From: JACQAP01 sp035548375
GTDB taxonomy: Bacteria; Pseudomonadota; Gammaproteobacteria; Burkholderiales; JACQAP01
NCBI GenBank assembly: GCA_035548375.1
Contig: DASZTG010000097.1
Span: 16,372-80,371 of the forward strand
Direction: 5' to 3'
DNA length: 64,000 nucleotides
Under the pieces are notes generated by a model that searched no databases, was not told the DNA's origin, and was given only the letters and a program-made list of their open reading frames with translations. Position 1 is the first letter of the stretch. Each line of letters opens with the position of its first letter. Made by a program: the position numbers and the translations under genes. Positions 27,163 through 38,378 of the stretch are shown piece by piece.

Positions 27163-28402
27163 AGCGCAGCGCCTCGGCCGGATTGATGCGTGCCGCGCGA
27201 TAACTCGGATACAGGGTGGCCAGCAACGTCAGCGCAAAAGACGTCAAGGCGATCACGACCACGTCCTGCCAGTGGGGATCGGACGGCAGGTCGCTGATGT
27301 AGTACACGTCCTTCGCCAGGAATTGCACGCCGAACAGGTGCTCGATCGCGGGCACCACGACGTCGATGTTCCAGGCGATGAGCATGCCTGCAATCACCCC
27401 CGCCAGGGTGCCGATCACGCCGATCAGCGCACCCTGGATGATGAAGATCTTCATGATCTCGCCGGGCGCCGCACCCAGCGTGCGCAGGATGGCGATGTCC
27501 GCGCGCTTGTCCGTGACGGCCATGACCAGGGTCGACACGATGTTGAACGCCGCCACCGCCACGATCAGCAGCAGGATGATGAACATCACGCGCTTCTCGA
27601 TCTGCACGGCGCGGAAGAAGTTCGCGTGGCTGCGCGTCCAGTCGGCGACGTAGACATCCGCATCCAGCGTATGGGTCAACTCGCGCGCGATGCGCGGCGC
27701 CGCGAACAAGTCCTTGAGCTTCAGCCGCACGCCGGAAACCCGGTCTTCCATGCGATAGAGCTTCTGCGCGTCGTCGAGGTTGATGAGCGCCAGGCCAGCG
27801 TCGTATTCGTACATGCCGACCTCGAAAATGCCGACCACGTCGAACTGCTTCAACCGCGGCATGATGCCGGCCGGCGTCACCTGGCCCTGGGGCGCGATCA
27901 CCACGATCTTGTCGCCCACCCGCGCGCCGATGGCGAGTGCCAATTCGCTGCCCAGGACGATCCCGAACTTGCCCGCTTGCAGCGCCGACAGGCTGCCTGC
28001 CTTCATGTGCATGCCGATGTCGGCCACCTTGTCTTCGTCGGCTGGCAGGATGCCGCGCACGATGCTCCCCTGCACCGTCTGGTGGTTCGAGATCAAACCC
28101 TGCGCCATCACGTAAGGCGCCGCGGCAACGACCTCGCCGTTGTGCATGGACTCCCGGGCGACCTGCTGCCAGTCCTTCAAGCCGCCCGACATCCCGGTGA
28201 TCTGGACATGGGAAGCGACGCCAAGGATGCGCGCGCGCAATTCTTTCTGGAAGCCGTTCATGACCGACAGCACGATGATCAGCGCAGCCACGCCCAGCAC
28301 GATGCCGAGCATGGACGTGACCGAAATGAACGAGATGAAATGGTTCCGCCGCTTGGCCCGCGTGTAGCGCAGGCCGACGAACAACTCATACGGCGTGATC
28401 AT
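27155..28402 (-). CDS. lolC: Lipoprotein-releasing system transmembrane protein LolC/LolE
   Basis: A 415-residue FtsX-like permease of the Lol system. The family opening is MITPYELFVGLRYTRAKRRNHFISFIS, followed by a first membrane helix, a large periplasmic domain (about 45-265) and three C-terminal membrane helices (about 270-400). The upstream in-frame extension to 28477 has no family similarity. Only one LolC/E-type gene is present, so the complex may use two copies of this subunit or a partner encoded elsewhere. Confidence 0.94.
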   Translation of the reverse strand: MITPYELFVGLRYTRAKRRNHFISFISVTSMLGIVLGVAALIIVLSVMNGFQKELRARILGVASHVQITGMSGGLKDWQQVARESMHNGEVVAAAPYVMAQGLISNHQTVQGSIVRGILPADEDKVADIGMHMKAGSLSALQAGKFGIVLGSELALAIGARVGDKIVVIAPQGQVTPAGIMPRLKQFDVVGIFEVGMYEYDAGLALINLDDAQKLYRMEDRVSGVRLKLKDLFAAPRIARELTHTLDADVYVADWTRSHANFFRAVQIEKRVMFIILLLIVAVAAFNIVSTLVMAVTDKRADIAILRTLGAAPGEIMKIFIIQGALIGVIGTLAGVIAGMLIAWNIDVVVPAIEHLFGVQFLAKDVYYISDLPSDPHWQDVVVIALTSFALTLLATLYPSYRAARINPAEALRYE

Positions 28403-28547
28403 GGATGATGGGCGGAATGGGTTTGCGGCAGCGACGCGAAGTCTGCCACATTCCGGTTGCGCTGAGTATGTCCGCACGGCTGGCGATCACGCGTGTCTTG
28501 CGCGCAAAACCCGCGTGCTAGACTCGCGGCGATCCGGCCCTGCTCTC

Positions 28548-29579
28548 GTGCAAACCGCAACCCTGTTCATTCCCTCGCTGTTCTGGCCTGCGACCGCCGC
28601 GGCGGCAGACTCGCCCGGGGTGCCTGCGCTGCAATTGCTGATCGGCCGCGGCAATGCGCTTGAAAGCCTTCCTTGCGAAGACGAAGCGGCCTGGCTCTGC
28701 AACCGCTTCGGTGTCGCGCGCCAGGCCGATTGGCCCAGCGCACCGGTTTCCGCGCTGGGTACGGGCATCGCACCGGAAAACGCATTCTGGCTGCACGCCG
28801 ATCCGGTGCATTTGCGGGTCCAGCGCGACCAGCTGGTGCTGATTGCGCCGGAAGCGCTTGCGATCGGGGAAGCCGAGGCAGCTTCGATGTGCGCCACGCT
28901 GAACCGCCATTTCGAATCGGACGGATTGTCTTTTGCCGCGCCGCATCCGCTGCGCTGGTTCGTGCGCAGCGCAAAGCCAGCCCGCATGCAGACCAACGGC
29001 CTGACGACGATGGCCGGCCGCGACATCGATCGCCTATTGCCGAAAGGCGAGGACGCCATGGCCTGGCACAAGATGTTCAATGAAGTCCAGATGCTGCTGC
29101 ACGAGCACCCGGTCAACGAGGAACGCGAGCGCCGCGGCGTTTTGCCGGTCAACAGCCTCTGGTTTTCCGGCGGCGGCAGCTTGCCGCAGGCGCGGTCACC
29201 GTACCAAGCCGTCGTCGGCAGCAGCGCGCTGGCCCGGGGGCTGGCGAAGCTGACGCAAACGCCGTTCATCTCTTCGACTTCAGGTGTCGACACGCTCGAA
29301 TCCGGGAACCTGCAGGCGCAGGACGTTCTGATCGAACTCGGCGACGCCGCCGAACCGTGGCTGCGGCACGACCACGATGCGTGGAAATCCGCGCTCGAGT
29401 CCCTCGACCAGCGCTGGTTCGCGCCCCTTGTGCGCCTGCTCAAGATCGGACGCTTGCGCCGGCTCGACATTGCGACCGTGGCGGGTGGCCAGGCGCGCCA
29501 ATGGTCGGTCACGCGCGCCCACCTGTGGCGCTGGTGGCGCGGCGCGGTTCCGCTCACCGAGGCGGCCCAGACATCGTGA
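28548..29579 (+). CDS. RpfE-type conserved protein upstream of recJ
   Basis: A 343-residue protein of the betaproteobacterial family often labelled 'regulatory protein RpfE type' or, loosely, 'phosphoglycerate mutase'. No phosphoglycerate mutase motif is visible and the enzyme name is not supported. Conserved-looking segments are TATLFIPSLFWP at the N-terminus, MKWHK-like DAMAWHKMFNEVQMLLHEHPVNEERE near the middle and NSLWFSGGGSLP. The GTG at 28548 is chosen because the family starts around there and the upstream extension overlaps lolC's 5' end. It overlaps recJ by GTGA, a conserved neighbourhood. Confidence 0.75.
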   Translation: MQTATLFIPSLFWPATAAAADSPGVPALQLLIGRGNALESLPCEDEAAWLCNRFGVARQADWPSAPVSALGTGIAPENAFWLHADPVHLRVQRDQLVLIAPEALAIGEAEAASMCATLNRHFESDGLSFAAPHPLRWFVRSAKPARMQTNGLTTMAGRDIDRLLPKGEDAMAWHKMFNEVQMLLHEHPVNEERERRGVLPVNSLWFSGGGSLPQARSPYQAVVGSSALARGLAKLTQTPFISSTSGVDTLESGNLQAQDVLIELGDAAEPWLRHDHDAWKSALESLDQRWFAPLVRLLKIGRLRRLDIATVAGGQARQWSVTRAHLWRWWRGAVPLTEAAQTS

Positions 29580-31285
29580 CGAACACCGCGCGCATCCAGG
29601 AACGCGAGGTTCCCGCGACTGCATACGACAGCCTGCGCGCCGCGGGGCTGCATCCCGTGCTTGCACGCATCTATGCGGCCCGCGGGATCTCCGGCGCCGC
29701 GCAACTGGACACCTCGCTCGACGGCCTGCTGCCAGGCGACACCCTGCTCCATTGCGCGGACATGGCTCGCCTGCTCGCCGATGCAATCGCCGCAGGAAAA
29801 CGCCTGCTGATCGTGGCGGACTACGACGCGGACGGAGCGACGGCCTGCGCCGTCGGCATGCGCGGACTGCGCGCGCTCGGCGCGAAAGTCGAATACCTCG
29901 TGCCGAACCGTTTCGAGTTCGGCTACGGGCTCACGCCGGAGATCGTGAAGCTGGCCGCGCAAAGGCGCCCGGACTTCCTCATCACGGTGGACAACGGCAT
30001 TGCCAGCGTGGACGGCGTCGACGAAGCCGCGAAGCTCGGCATCGCCGTCCTCGTCACCGACCATCATCTCCCCGGCCCCGTGCTGCCCGCCGCGGCCTGC
30101 ATCGTGAACCCGAACCAGCAGGGCTGCGGATTTCCCAGCAAGCACCTGGCCGGCGTGGGCGTGATGTTCTACGTGCTGGTGGCCTTGCGCGCCGAACTGC
30201 GAAAACGCAACGCGTTCGCGGGCCGCAGCGAACCGAACCTCGCCGAGTTGCTGGACCTCGTCGCGCTGGGCACCGTGGCGGACGTCGTGCGCCTCGACGA
30301 CAACAATCGCATCCTCGTGCACCAGGGATTGCGCCGCATTCGCGCCGGGCGCACTTGCGCCGGCATCGGCGCGTTGCTGCGCATCGCGGGCCGCGATCCT
30401 TCGCGCATTTCGACTTACGACCTGGGCTTCGCGGTCGGGCCGCGCCTGAACGCCGCCGGCCGCCTGACCGACATGTCGGTCGGTATCGAATGCTTGCTGA
30501 CGGACGACCCGCTGCGCGCGACGGAGCTGGCAAAGCAGCTGGACGCGCTAAACCGCGAACGGCGTGAAATCGAATCCGGCATGCAGGACACGGCGCTCGC
30601 GCAGATGGACGCGATCGACGTCACGGATACCTGGAGCCTGTGCCTTTACGACGAAACCTGGCACCAGGGCGTCATCGGCATCCTCGCCGCGCGCCTGCGC
30701 GAACGGTTTCACCGGCCGGCCATTGCCTTCGCCCCTGCCGATAACGGCGAAGCCAAGGGCTCGGGCCGCTCGATTCCCGGCCTGCACCTGCGCGACGCGC
30801 TGGACCTCGTGACCAAGCGCCATCCCGGCCTGGTGCTGCGCTTCGGCGGCCATGCCGCCGCCGCGGGGCTTTCAGTCCGCAGCGCTGACGTCGCCGCGTT
30901 CGCCGCCGCCTTCGAGGAAGTCGTGCGCGGCCTCGTCGGCCCGGCCGACCTGGAGCGCATCGTCGAGGTCGACGGCAGCCTGCGCGAGTTCGAGATCGAC
31001 CTGTCGCTGGCCGAGGCGCTGGACGCGGGCATCTGGGGACAGGGCTTCATGGCGCCGGCGTTTTGCGACGAGGTGGAAATCGTCGACCAGCGCGTCGTGG
31101 GCGGCCGTCACCTGAAGCTCAGGCTGCGCCCGCCCGGCGCCGCCCGCGCCCTCGACGGCATCCTGTTCGGCCAGGAAGAACCTTTGCCGGCCCGCGTGCA
31201 AGCCGTCTATCGCGTGCAGGTCAACGAGTTCAACGGCAACCGGTCGGCGCAATTGCTGATGCAGCACTGGCAACCGCTGATCTGA
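29576..31285 (+). CDS. recJ: Single-stranded-DNA-specific 5'-3' exonuclease RecJ
   Basis: A 569-residue DHH-family nuclease used in RecF recombination, mismatch and base-excision repair. The metal-binding motifs are visible: VADYDADGATA (Asp82, Asp84, Asp86), TVDNGI (Asp139) and VTDHHLPG (Asp162-His163-His164). The DHHA1 region with FGGHAAAAGLSV lies near residue 420 and the OB fold is at the C-terminus. The GTG at 29576 overlaps the preceding stop. It is followed by prfB, a common betaproteobacterial order. Confidence 0.95.
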   Translation: MTNTARIQEREVPATAYDSLRAAGLHPVLARIYAARGISGAAQLDTSLDGLLPGDTLLHCADMARLLADAIAAGKRLLIVADYDADGATACAVGMRGLRALGAKVEYLVPNRFEFGYGLTPEIVKLAAQRRPDFLITVDNGIASVDGVDEAAKLGIAVLVTDHHLPGPVLPAAACIVNPNQQGCGFPSKHLAGVGVMFYVLVALRAELRKRNAFAGRSEPNLAELLDLVALGTVADVVRLDDNNRILVHQGLRRIRAGRTCAGIGALLRIAGRDPSRISTYDLGFAVGPRLNAAGRLTDMSVGIECLLTDDPLRATELAKQLDALNRERREIESGMQDTALAQMDAIDVTDTWSLCLYDETWHQGVIGILAARLRERFHRPAIAFAPADNGEAKGSGRSIPGLHLRDALDLVTKRHPGLVLRFGGHAAAAGLSVRSADVAAFAAAFEEVVRGLVGPADLERIVEVDGSLREFEIDLSLAEALDAGIWGQGFMAPAFCDEVEIVDQRVVGGRHLKLRLRPPGAARALDGILFGQEEPLPARVQAVYRVQVNEFNGNRSAQLLMQHWQPLI

Positions 31286-31374
31286 TTGGAGCCAGGCCCT
31301 GAATTCGTACGGAAACCCGCGGTTTGCCAGTCGGCATCGGTTAGAATGCCGTGCTTTGAAAGACTGGAAAATCC

Positions 31375-32479
31375 ATGGAAGCCGAACGCCTCAATGCACT
31401 CACCAACAAGCTCGACGACCTCGACGCACGGGGCAAAGAGCTGCGGAGGTATCTTTGACTTCGAGGCCAAGCGCAATCGCCTGACCGAAGTCATCCAGAT
31501 CTCGGAGGATCCGGCGATCTGGAACGACGCCAAGCGCGCCCAGGACATTGGCCGCGAACGCAAGCAGCTCGAAGCCGTCGTCTCCACGCTGGAAAAGCTC
31601 GACCAGGGCCTGCGCGACTCGCGCGACCTGTTCGAAATGGCGCGCTCCGAAAACGACGAGAGCGCCGTGAGCGCGATCGAAGGCGACGTCGCCGAGATGG
31701 AGAAAATCGTGGCCGGGATGGAATTCCGGCGCATGTTCTCCAACCCGATGGACCCGAACAACTGCTTCCTCGACATCCAGTCCGGCTCCGGCGGCACCGA
31801 GGCGCAGGACTGGGCCGCCATGCTCGAGCGCATGTACCTGAAGTTCTGCGACCGCCGCGGCTTCACGGTCGAGATCCTCGAGGAATCCTCCGGCGACGTG
31901 GCCGGGCTCAAAAGCGCGGCGCTGAAGATATCCGGCGACTACGCCTTCGGCACCTTGCGCACCGAGAGCGGCGTGCATCGGCTGGTGCGCAAATCGCCCT
32001 TCGACTCGAACGCGCGGCGGCACACTTCTTTCGCGAGCGTGTTCGTCTACCCGGAAGTCGACGACACCATCGAGATCGAGATCAACCCGGCGGACCTGCG
32101 CGTGGATACCTTCCGCGCCAGCGGTGCCGGCGGCCAGCACATCAACAAGACGGATTCCGCGATCCGCATCACGCATGTGCCCACCGGCATCGTCGTGCAA
32201 TGCCAGAATGACCGTTCACAGCATCGCAACCGCGCGGAAGCCATGGCGATGCTGAAGGCGCGCCTTTACGAGCTGGAAATGCGCAAGCGCAACGAGGAAA
32301 AGCAGGCGATGGAGGACTCCAAGACCGACATTGCCTGGGGCCATCAGATCCGCTCGTACGTACTCGACCAGTCGCGCATCAAGGATTTGCGAACCAACGT
32401 GGAAAAAGGCGACACCCAGTCCGTCCTCGACGGCGACCTCGACGATTTCATCAGCGCCTCCCTCAAGCAGGGCGTCTAA
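31375..32479 (+). CDS. prfB: Peptide chain release factor 2 (programmed +1 frameshift)
   Basis: RF2, which releases peptides at UGA and UAA. It must be read as two joined pieces: 31375-31455, ending at an in-frame TGA (31456-31458), then a +1 shift continuing at 31457 to 32479, giving about 367 residues. The shift site has the classic parts: an internal Shine-Dalgarno-like GGAGG, the slippery CTT and the TGA followed by C. The second part contains SGAGGQHINKTDSA, the GGQ catalytic loop. When RF2 is scarce, ribosomes pause at UGA and shift, making more RF2. lysS follows after three bases, the usual prfB-lysS pair. Confidence 0.96.
31445..31459 (+). promoter_or_regulatory. prfB programmed frameshift site
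   Basis: The sequence GGAGGTATCTTTGAC combines an anti-Shine-Dalgarno-pairing GGAGG, the slippery codon CTT and a TGA stop followed by C. This is the known RF2 autoregulatory +1 frameshift element; the reading frame before and after it fits exactly. Confidence 0.95.
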
Positions 32480-32482
32480 ATC

Positions 32483-34006
32483 ATGGCTGACAAAAAAGAA
32501 CCCCCGAACAATCCGCCGGGCGAACCGCCGAAGGACGAAAACCAGATCATCTCGGAGCGGCGCGCGAAACTGCAGGACCTGCGCAGCGCGGGCCATGCCT
32601 TCCCAAACGATTTCCGCCGGACCCATCTTGCAGCGGATTTGCATGCCGCATACGACGGCAAGGCAAACGAAGAACTCGAACCGGCGGGCATAAAAGCATC
32701 GGTCGCCGGCCGCATGATGCTGAAGCGCGTCATGGGCAAGGCCAGCTTCGCCACGTTGCAGGACATGTCCGGCCGCATCCAGCTCTACATCTCCAACGAC
32801 GTCACCGGCGAAGCCGTCCACGGCGCCTTCAAGCATTGGGACCTGGGCGACATCTTGGGCGCCGAAGGCTCGCTGTTCAAGACGCGCACCGGCGAATTGA
32901 GCATCAAGGTCACGTCACTGCGCCTGCTGTCGAAGTCCCTGCGGCCCCTGCCCGAGAAATTCCACGGCCTGGCCGACCAGGAGCAGAAATACCGCCAGCG
33001 CTATCTCGATCTGATCACGAACGCCGAATCCCTCGCCGTGTTCAAGGCGCGCTCGGCGATGATCCAGGCGATTCGCGAATTCTTCACCGGACGCGGTTAT
33101 CTGGAAGTCGAGACGCCGATGATGCAGCCGATTCCCGGCGGCGCGGCGGCCAAGCCCTTCGTCACGCACCACAATGCGCTGGACATGCAACTCTACCTGC
33201 GCATCGCGCCCGAGCTCTACCTCAAGCGCCTGGTGGTCGGCGGCCTGGAGAAGGTGTTCGAGATCAATCGCAACTTCCGCAACGAAGGCATGTCGACCCG
33301 GCACAACCCCGAGTTCACCATGCTGGAGTTCTACGAGGCCTATCGGGACTACCGTTACCTGATGGACCTGACGGAGGAATTGCTGCGCGGCCTCGCGCAG
33401 AAGGTGCACGGCTCGACGACCCTGACCTACCAGGGCCAGGCCATCGACCTCGGCAAGCCCTTCGACCGCCTGACCATGGCGCAGGCCATCGCCAAGTACA
33501 ACCCGAAGCACGCCCTCGCGGACCTCGGCAACATCGAGTACCTGCGCAAGGTGCTTGCCGCGTTCGAGATCGAGGTGTTTCCGACCGACGGCCTCGGCCT
33601 GCTGCAATTGAAGCTGTTCGAGCAGACCACCGAGGACAAGCTCATCCAGCCGACCTTCATCGTCGCCCACCCCACCGATGTTTCGCCTCTCGCGCGCAGC
33701 AACGATTCGGACCCGGCCGTCACCGACCGCTTCGAGCTATTCATCACCGGGCGCGAGTTGGCCAACGGCTTCTCCGAGCTGAACGACCCCGAGGACCAGG
33801 CAGCACGGTTCATGCTTCAGGCCAAGGCCAAGGAAGCCGGCGACGAGGAAGCCATGTACTACGACGCGGATTACGTGCGCGCGCTGGAATACGGTTTGCC
33901 GCCCACCGCCGGCGAAGGCATCGGCATCGACCGGCTGATCATGCTGTTCACCGACAGTCCGTCGATACGCGACGTGATCCTGTTTCCGCAGATGCGGCCT
34001 GAGTAA
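32483..34006 (+). CDS. lysS: Lysyl-tRNA synthetase (class II)
   Basis: A 507-residue class II enzyme. An N-terminal Pro-rich stretch (residues 1-22) precedes the OB-fold anticodon-binding domain (about 70-150, VAGRMMLKRVMGKASFATLQD). The catalytic core has motif 2 (FEINRNFRNEGMSTRHNPEF) and motif 3 (GEGIGIDRLIMLF). Length and order match bacterial LysS. It directly follows prfB and is followed by a repeat-bearing gap. Confidence 0.97.
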   Translation: MADKKEPPNNPPGEPPKDENQIISERRAKLQDLRSAGHAFPNDFRRTHLAADLHAAYDGKANEELEPAGIKASVAGRMMLKRVMGKASFATLQDMSGRIQLYISNDVTGEAVHGAFKHWDLGDILGAEGSLFKTRTGELSIKVTSLRLLSKSLRPLPEKFHGLADQEQKYRQRYLDLITNAESLAVFKARSAMIQAIREFFTGRGYLEVETPMMQPIPGGAAAKPFVTHHNALDMQLYLRIAPELYLKRLVVGGLEKVFEINRNFRNEGMSTRHNPEFTMLEFYEAYRDYRYLMDLTEELLRGLAQKVHGSTTLTYQGQAIDLGKPFDRLTMAQAIAKYNPKHALADLGNIEYLRKVLAAFEIEVFPTDGLGLLQLKLFEQTTEDKLIQPTFIVAHPTDVSPLARSNDSDPAVTDRFELFITGRELANGFSELNDPEDQAARFMLQAKAKEAGDEEAMYYDADYVRALEYGLPPTAGEGIGIDRLIMLFTDSPSIRDVILFPQMRPE

Positions 34007-34020
34007 ACACTATCTACACC

Positions 34021-34195
34021 CAACGCAAAGACGCAAAGAACGCAAAGATCGCAAAGGAAGGCCGGTAAGAATCGAAAATCGCGTCGTCGCATCGATGGCG
34101 ATCAGCGCAAAAGTGACCCAGTTGGCACCAGACATTGGAACATCTATGACTGTTTTTCTTTGCGCCCCTTTGCGTTCTTTGCGCCTTTGCGTTGA
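34021..34195. repeat. Inverted clusters of CGCAAAG heptamers
   Basis: The 207-base gap between lysS and acetoacetyl-CoA synthetase holds four CGCAAAG copies (34024, 34032, 34041, 34050) and, about 100 bases on, four copies of the reverse complement CTTTGCG (34158, 34168, 34177, 34185). Copies are 8-10 bases apart in both clusters. The two clusters can pair into a long imperfect hairpin in either strand's RNA, or serve as arrays of protein sites. Similar CGCAAAG strings occur between genes in many environmental bacteria. The central 100 bases have no ORF. Confidence 0.85.
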
Positions 34196-34213
34196 GATTG
34201 AACCTGAGAAACC

Positions 34214-36172
<1,959 letters not shown>

Positions 36173-36179
36173 TTTGGTT

Positions 36180-36196
36180 GGCCTGCCTCGCAGGCC
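36180..36196 (+). terminator. Hairpin after acetoacetyl-CoA synthetase
   Basis: GGCCTGC-CTC-GCAGGCC is a perfect seven-pair stem beginning 8 bases after the stop codon. It lacks a proper T run, so it is at best a weak or Rho-assisted terminator. It also marks the point where base composition drops toward the accessory segment. Confidence 0.45.
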
Positions 36197-36432
36197 TTAG
36201 CACCTGCCCCCAAAATCCACAGGTTTCTCAGACCCGGCGGCGGCAATTTCTTCGACGAGCACTAATTCTCCCTAACCCGAGGCCAGAATATTCGAGAATC
36301 TCTTGAAGAATATTTTAATTCCATTAGCATTTGTACGGTGAATTTCCATTGATGACTCTATGCGAGGTCAACTAGTAACTTCAATGGACATTGCCGAATC
36401 GCCAAAGGTGTCGCGGAATCAATAACATTATC
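36197..36432. other. AT-richer junction without a gene
   Basis: From about 36260 the composition becomes clearly AT-richer than the surrounding chromosome. No credible start or reading frame is seen until the transposase-like scrap at 36433. This is probably the left boundary of an acquired segment and the likely promoter region for the first island gene. Confidence 0.5.
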
Positions 36433-36480
36433 TTGTCATGGCTCTACGTCAATGAATTCGAGTTCCGTTATAACAATCGC
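36433..36480 (+). pseudogene. IS1595-like transposase C-terminal scrap
   Basis: In the frame of the next gene, the codons just before its ATG read YVNEFEFRYNNR. The pattern 'xxNEF(D/E)FRYNNR' is the conserved C-terminal segment of ISXO2/IS1595-family transposases. Nothing else of a transposase is recognisable on either side and no terminal repeats were found. It suggests an old insertion sequence whose remains were fused in frame ahead of the membrane-protein gene. The match is short, so it may be chance. Confidence 0.4.
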
Positions 36481-37440
36481 ATGAATGCATATCTTCGGTG
36501 CGGCGATACGCACATGTTAGGGCGCATAGAGCCACGACTGGCGTTCATACTATTTGCGCTGGCAATCTTTATTGTTGCGCCGAATTTATTTTTAGCGTGC
36601 GAACAACATTCCCAAGCTTATCGCGCAGGGACAAACGCCGAGGAAAAGACAAATTCAGAAAATATCCTTCCTGCCACTTCTCCCGCCGTAGAAAATAGTC
36701 AGCCACGATCCGATGAAAGCGAAGGGCCACCAAAAGGGCAGAAACACATAGTTTTCTGTGGATTCGTTTTTACCTCTGCTGAATTCTTTCTCGCAGCGTT
36801 CACTCTTTTGCTGGTCATCGTCACTGCTTTCCTTGTTATTTATACCGCCAATCTTTGGAAGTCCACGAAAGAGTTGGTAAAAAGGTCCGAACGAACCGCC
36901 AAAACCATCGAGCGCGCTTACGTAAAAATGTCCCCGGTCGACCCAGGGATTACGATGAATGCCGATACTGGAAGAGTTGATGTCAAAATTGAAGTGAAGA
37001 ATTGGGGCAATACCCCGGCAGACATCAAAGACGTGGTTATAAGCATGAGTCGCCTCAAGAAGGACAATCCACTTCCACTCACTCCTCAATATGAACGGCA
37101 ATCGCACATGCCCCCAATTGAGGCAGTTCTTGTTAAGAATGAAAGCTTCTTCGCTTCCTATGATGGTTTTACATTCAGCAAACCTGCGGCTGGAATTGCG
37201 GAAGTTGAAGAGGGGCGAAGCATGATTTACGTATTCGGATACGTCGACTATATCGATAGATTTAACATGCGGCATAGATCTGGATTCGCTAGGTACTATA
37301 TGCTTGGCGCGAAACCGAACAACCTCATGGTCCTCACTCAGCCCGGCTACAACTATGACCGGGAACGCCAGCATGGCGAAGGCAACGATTGGGACGAAAA
37401 ATCCCATCTTAGAAAGCCAGCCTATCGTTTCACACCCTGA
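36481..37440 (+). CDS. Two-helix membrane protein of unknown function (accessory)
   Basis: A 319-residue protein not assigned to a named family. A first membrane helix lies at about residues 18-40 (RLAFILFALAIFIVAPNLFL), then a polar loop (about 45-90, Ser/Glu/Pro-rich), a second helix at about 105-125 (FFLAAFTLLLVIVTAFLVIY), a basic coiled segment ending TIERAYV, and a 180-residue soluble domain with beta-type segments such as VDVKIEVKNWGNTPADI. This 'helix, then AYV, then immunoglobulin-like domain' layout is frequent in accessory genes. The ATG at 36514 is an equally possible start. Codon use is AT-richer than neighbours, pointing to transfer. Confidence 0.65.
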   Translation: MNAYLRCGDTHMLGRIEPRLAFILFALAIFIVAPNLFLACEQHSQAYRAGTNAEEKTNSENILPATSPAVENSQPRSDESEGPPKGQKHIVFCGFVFTSAEFFLAAFTLLLVIVTAFLVIYTANLWKSTKELVKRSERTAKTIERAYVKMSPVDPGITMNADTGRVDVKIEVKNWGNTPADIKDVVISMSRLKKDNPLPLTPQYERQSHMPPIEAVLVKNESFFASYDGFTFSKPAAGIAEVEEGRSMIYVFGYVDYIDRFNMRHRSGFARYYMLGAKPNNLMVLTQPGYNYDRERQHGEGNDWDEKSHLRKPAYRFTP

Positions 37441-37479
37441 GGAATCATACGACTCCGTCAAGTAGAAGATAACCGCCCC

Positions 37480-38244
37480 ATGATCGGTTCCAGAACTCGC
37501 TACTCGCTTGCACAGTTTCTAGGAATTTTCGAGTCAGATTTTGTTGCGGTCTTGCTAGGCAAACACCAACTGTACAGTTCGGTTAATGTCGATCAGTTTC
37601 TGACCGATGTTCTCCGATCCATTCGAAATGCAGCAGACGATAAAGTTCTATCTCTTCTCGAAGAAGTGGCGCGAACCAGCGGAGATCTTCGATCCAGAAT
37701 CACCCCGAAATATCGCTACGACGAACGATTCGCTGATCTCAGTCGCTGCCTTCAACTCGATGGATATGTCCTCGAGGATAAGAAGCTCAGGCAGACTGAT
37801 CCATCGGTCCGTGACGCCCCGCCGCTTGAGGATGATCTTATTGAAGCATTGAAGGCCTCAGGTCTGTCCGCGTCCGACACCATTGCCAAGAAAATCAACG
37901 ACTCTTCAGAGTCCTTCCGTTCGTCACCGCCAAATTACAATGCCTGCCTCAATGACATTCGCGTTGCATTGGAGACACTGGCTCGTGCAATCGCAGTAAC
38001 GCACCAATCTGATGACACGCCGCCATACGACCATACCAAGTGGGGATCGATAGTTGCTTTCTTGAGGCAAATGGAATTCATCACCAACGAGGAAGAGAAA
38101 GGCCTCGTCGGTGTATACGGCTTCATCAGCCCTGGTTCGCACCGACCACTCGGAATTCCAGAGGAGCAAATGGCTCGTCTGGGAAGATCACTCGCTCTTG
38201 GTATGTGTTGGTTTCTCGTAAAGAGCTATCAGACCGCCGGGTAA
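37480..38244 (+). CDS. Helical protein resembling Abi/HEPN proteins (accessory)
   Basis: A 254-residue all-helical cytoplasmic protein. The N-terminal half (residues 1-100) ends in a wing-like LDGYVLEDKKLRQTDP. The C-terminal part (about 140-250) has YNACLNDIRVALETLARAIA and a conserved-looking GVYGFISPGSHRPLGIPEEQMARLGRSLALGMCWFL, a pattern seen in proteins carrying abortive-infection C-terminal (Abi_C-like) or HEPN-type domains. A canonical Rx4-6H motif is not clearly present. It follows the membrane protein by 39 bases and precedes the PIN-like gene, so a defence or toxin role is possible but inferred from similarity of pattern and context only. Confidence 0.6.
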   Translation: MIGSRTRYSLAQFLGIFESDFVAVLLGKHQLYSSVNVDQFLTDVLRSIRNAADDKVLSLLEEVARTSGDLRSRITPKYRYDERFADLSRCLQLDGYVLEDKKLRQTDPSVRDAPPLEDDLIEALKASGLSASDTIAKKINDSSESFRSSPPNYNACLNDIRVALETLARAIAVTHQSDDTPPYDHTKWGSIVAFLRQMEFITNEEEKGLVGVYGFISPGSHRPLGIPEEQMARLGRSLALGMCWFLVKSYQTAG

Positions 38245-38378
38245 ATCGACGCTCAATCCGGTAGTCGAGCAGATTTATTCGAAAAATCGCGTGGGCCGTT
38301 TGGACAATTCGGCCCTTATTCTCCTTACTGATGCCAGCCCTGAGAAATTCAACTAAAGGGCAAAATACCGTCACAAAT

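Noticed and set aside
28395..28547. Start of the RpfE-type gene at 28395
   Set aside because: The extra 51 residues overlap the lolC start and look unlike the family; the GTG at 28548 gives the expected N-terminus.
31324..31347. TTGCCA / TAGAAT as the prfB promoter
   Set aside because: The spacer is only 12 bases, too short for a normal promoter.
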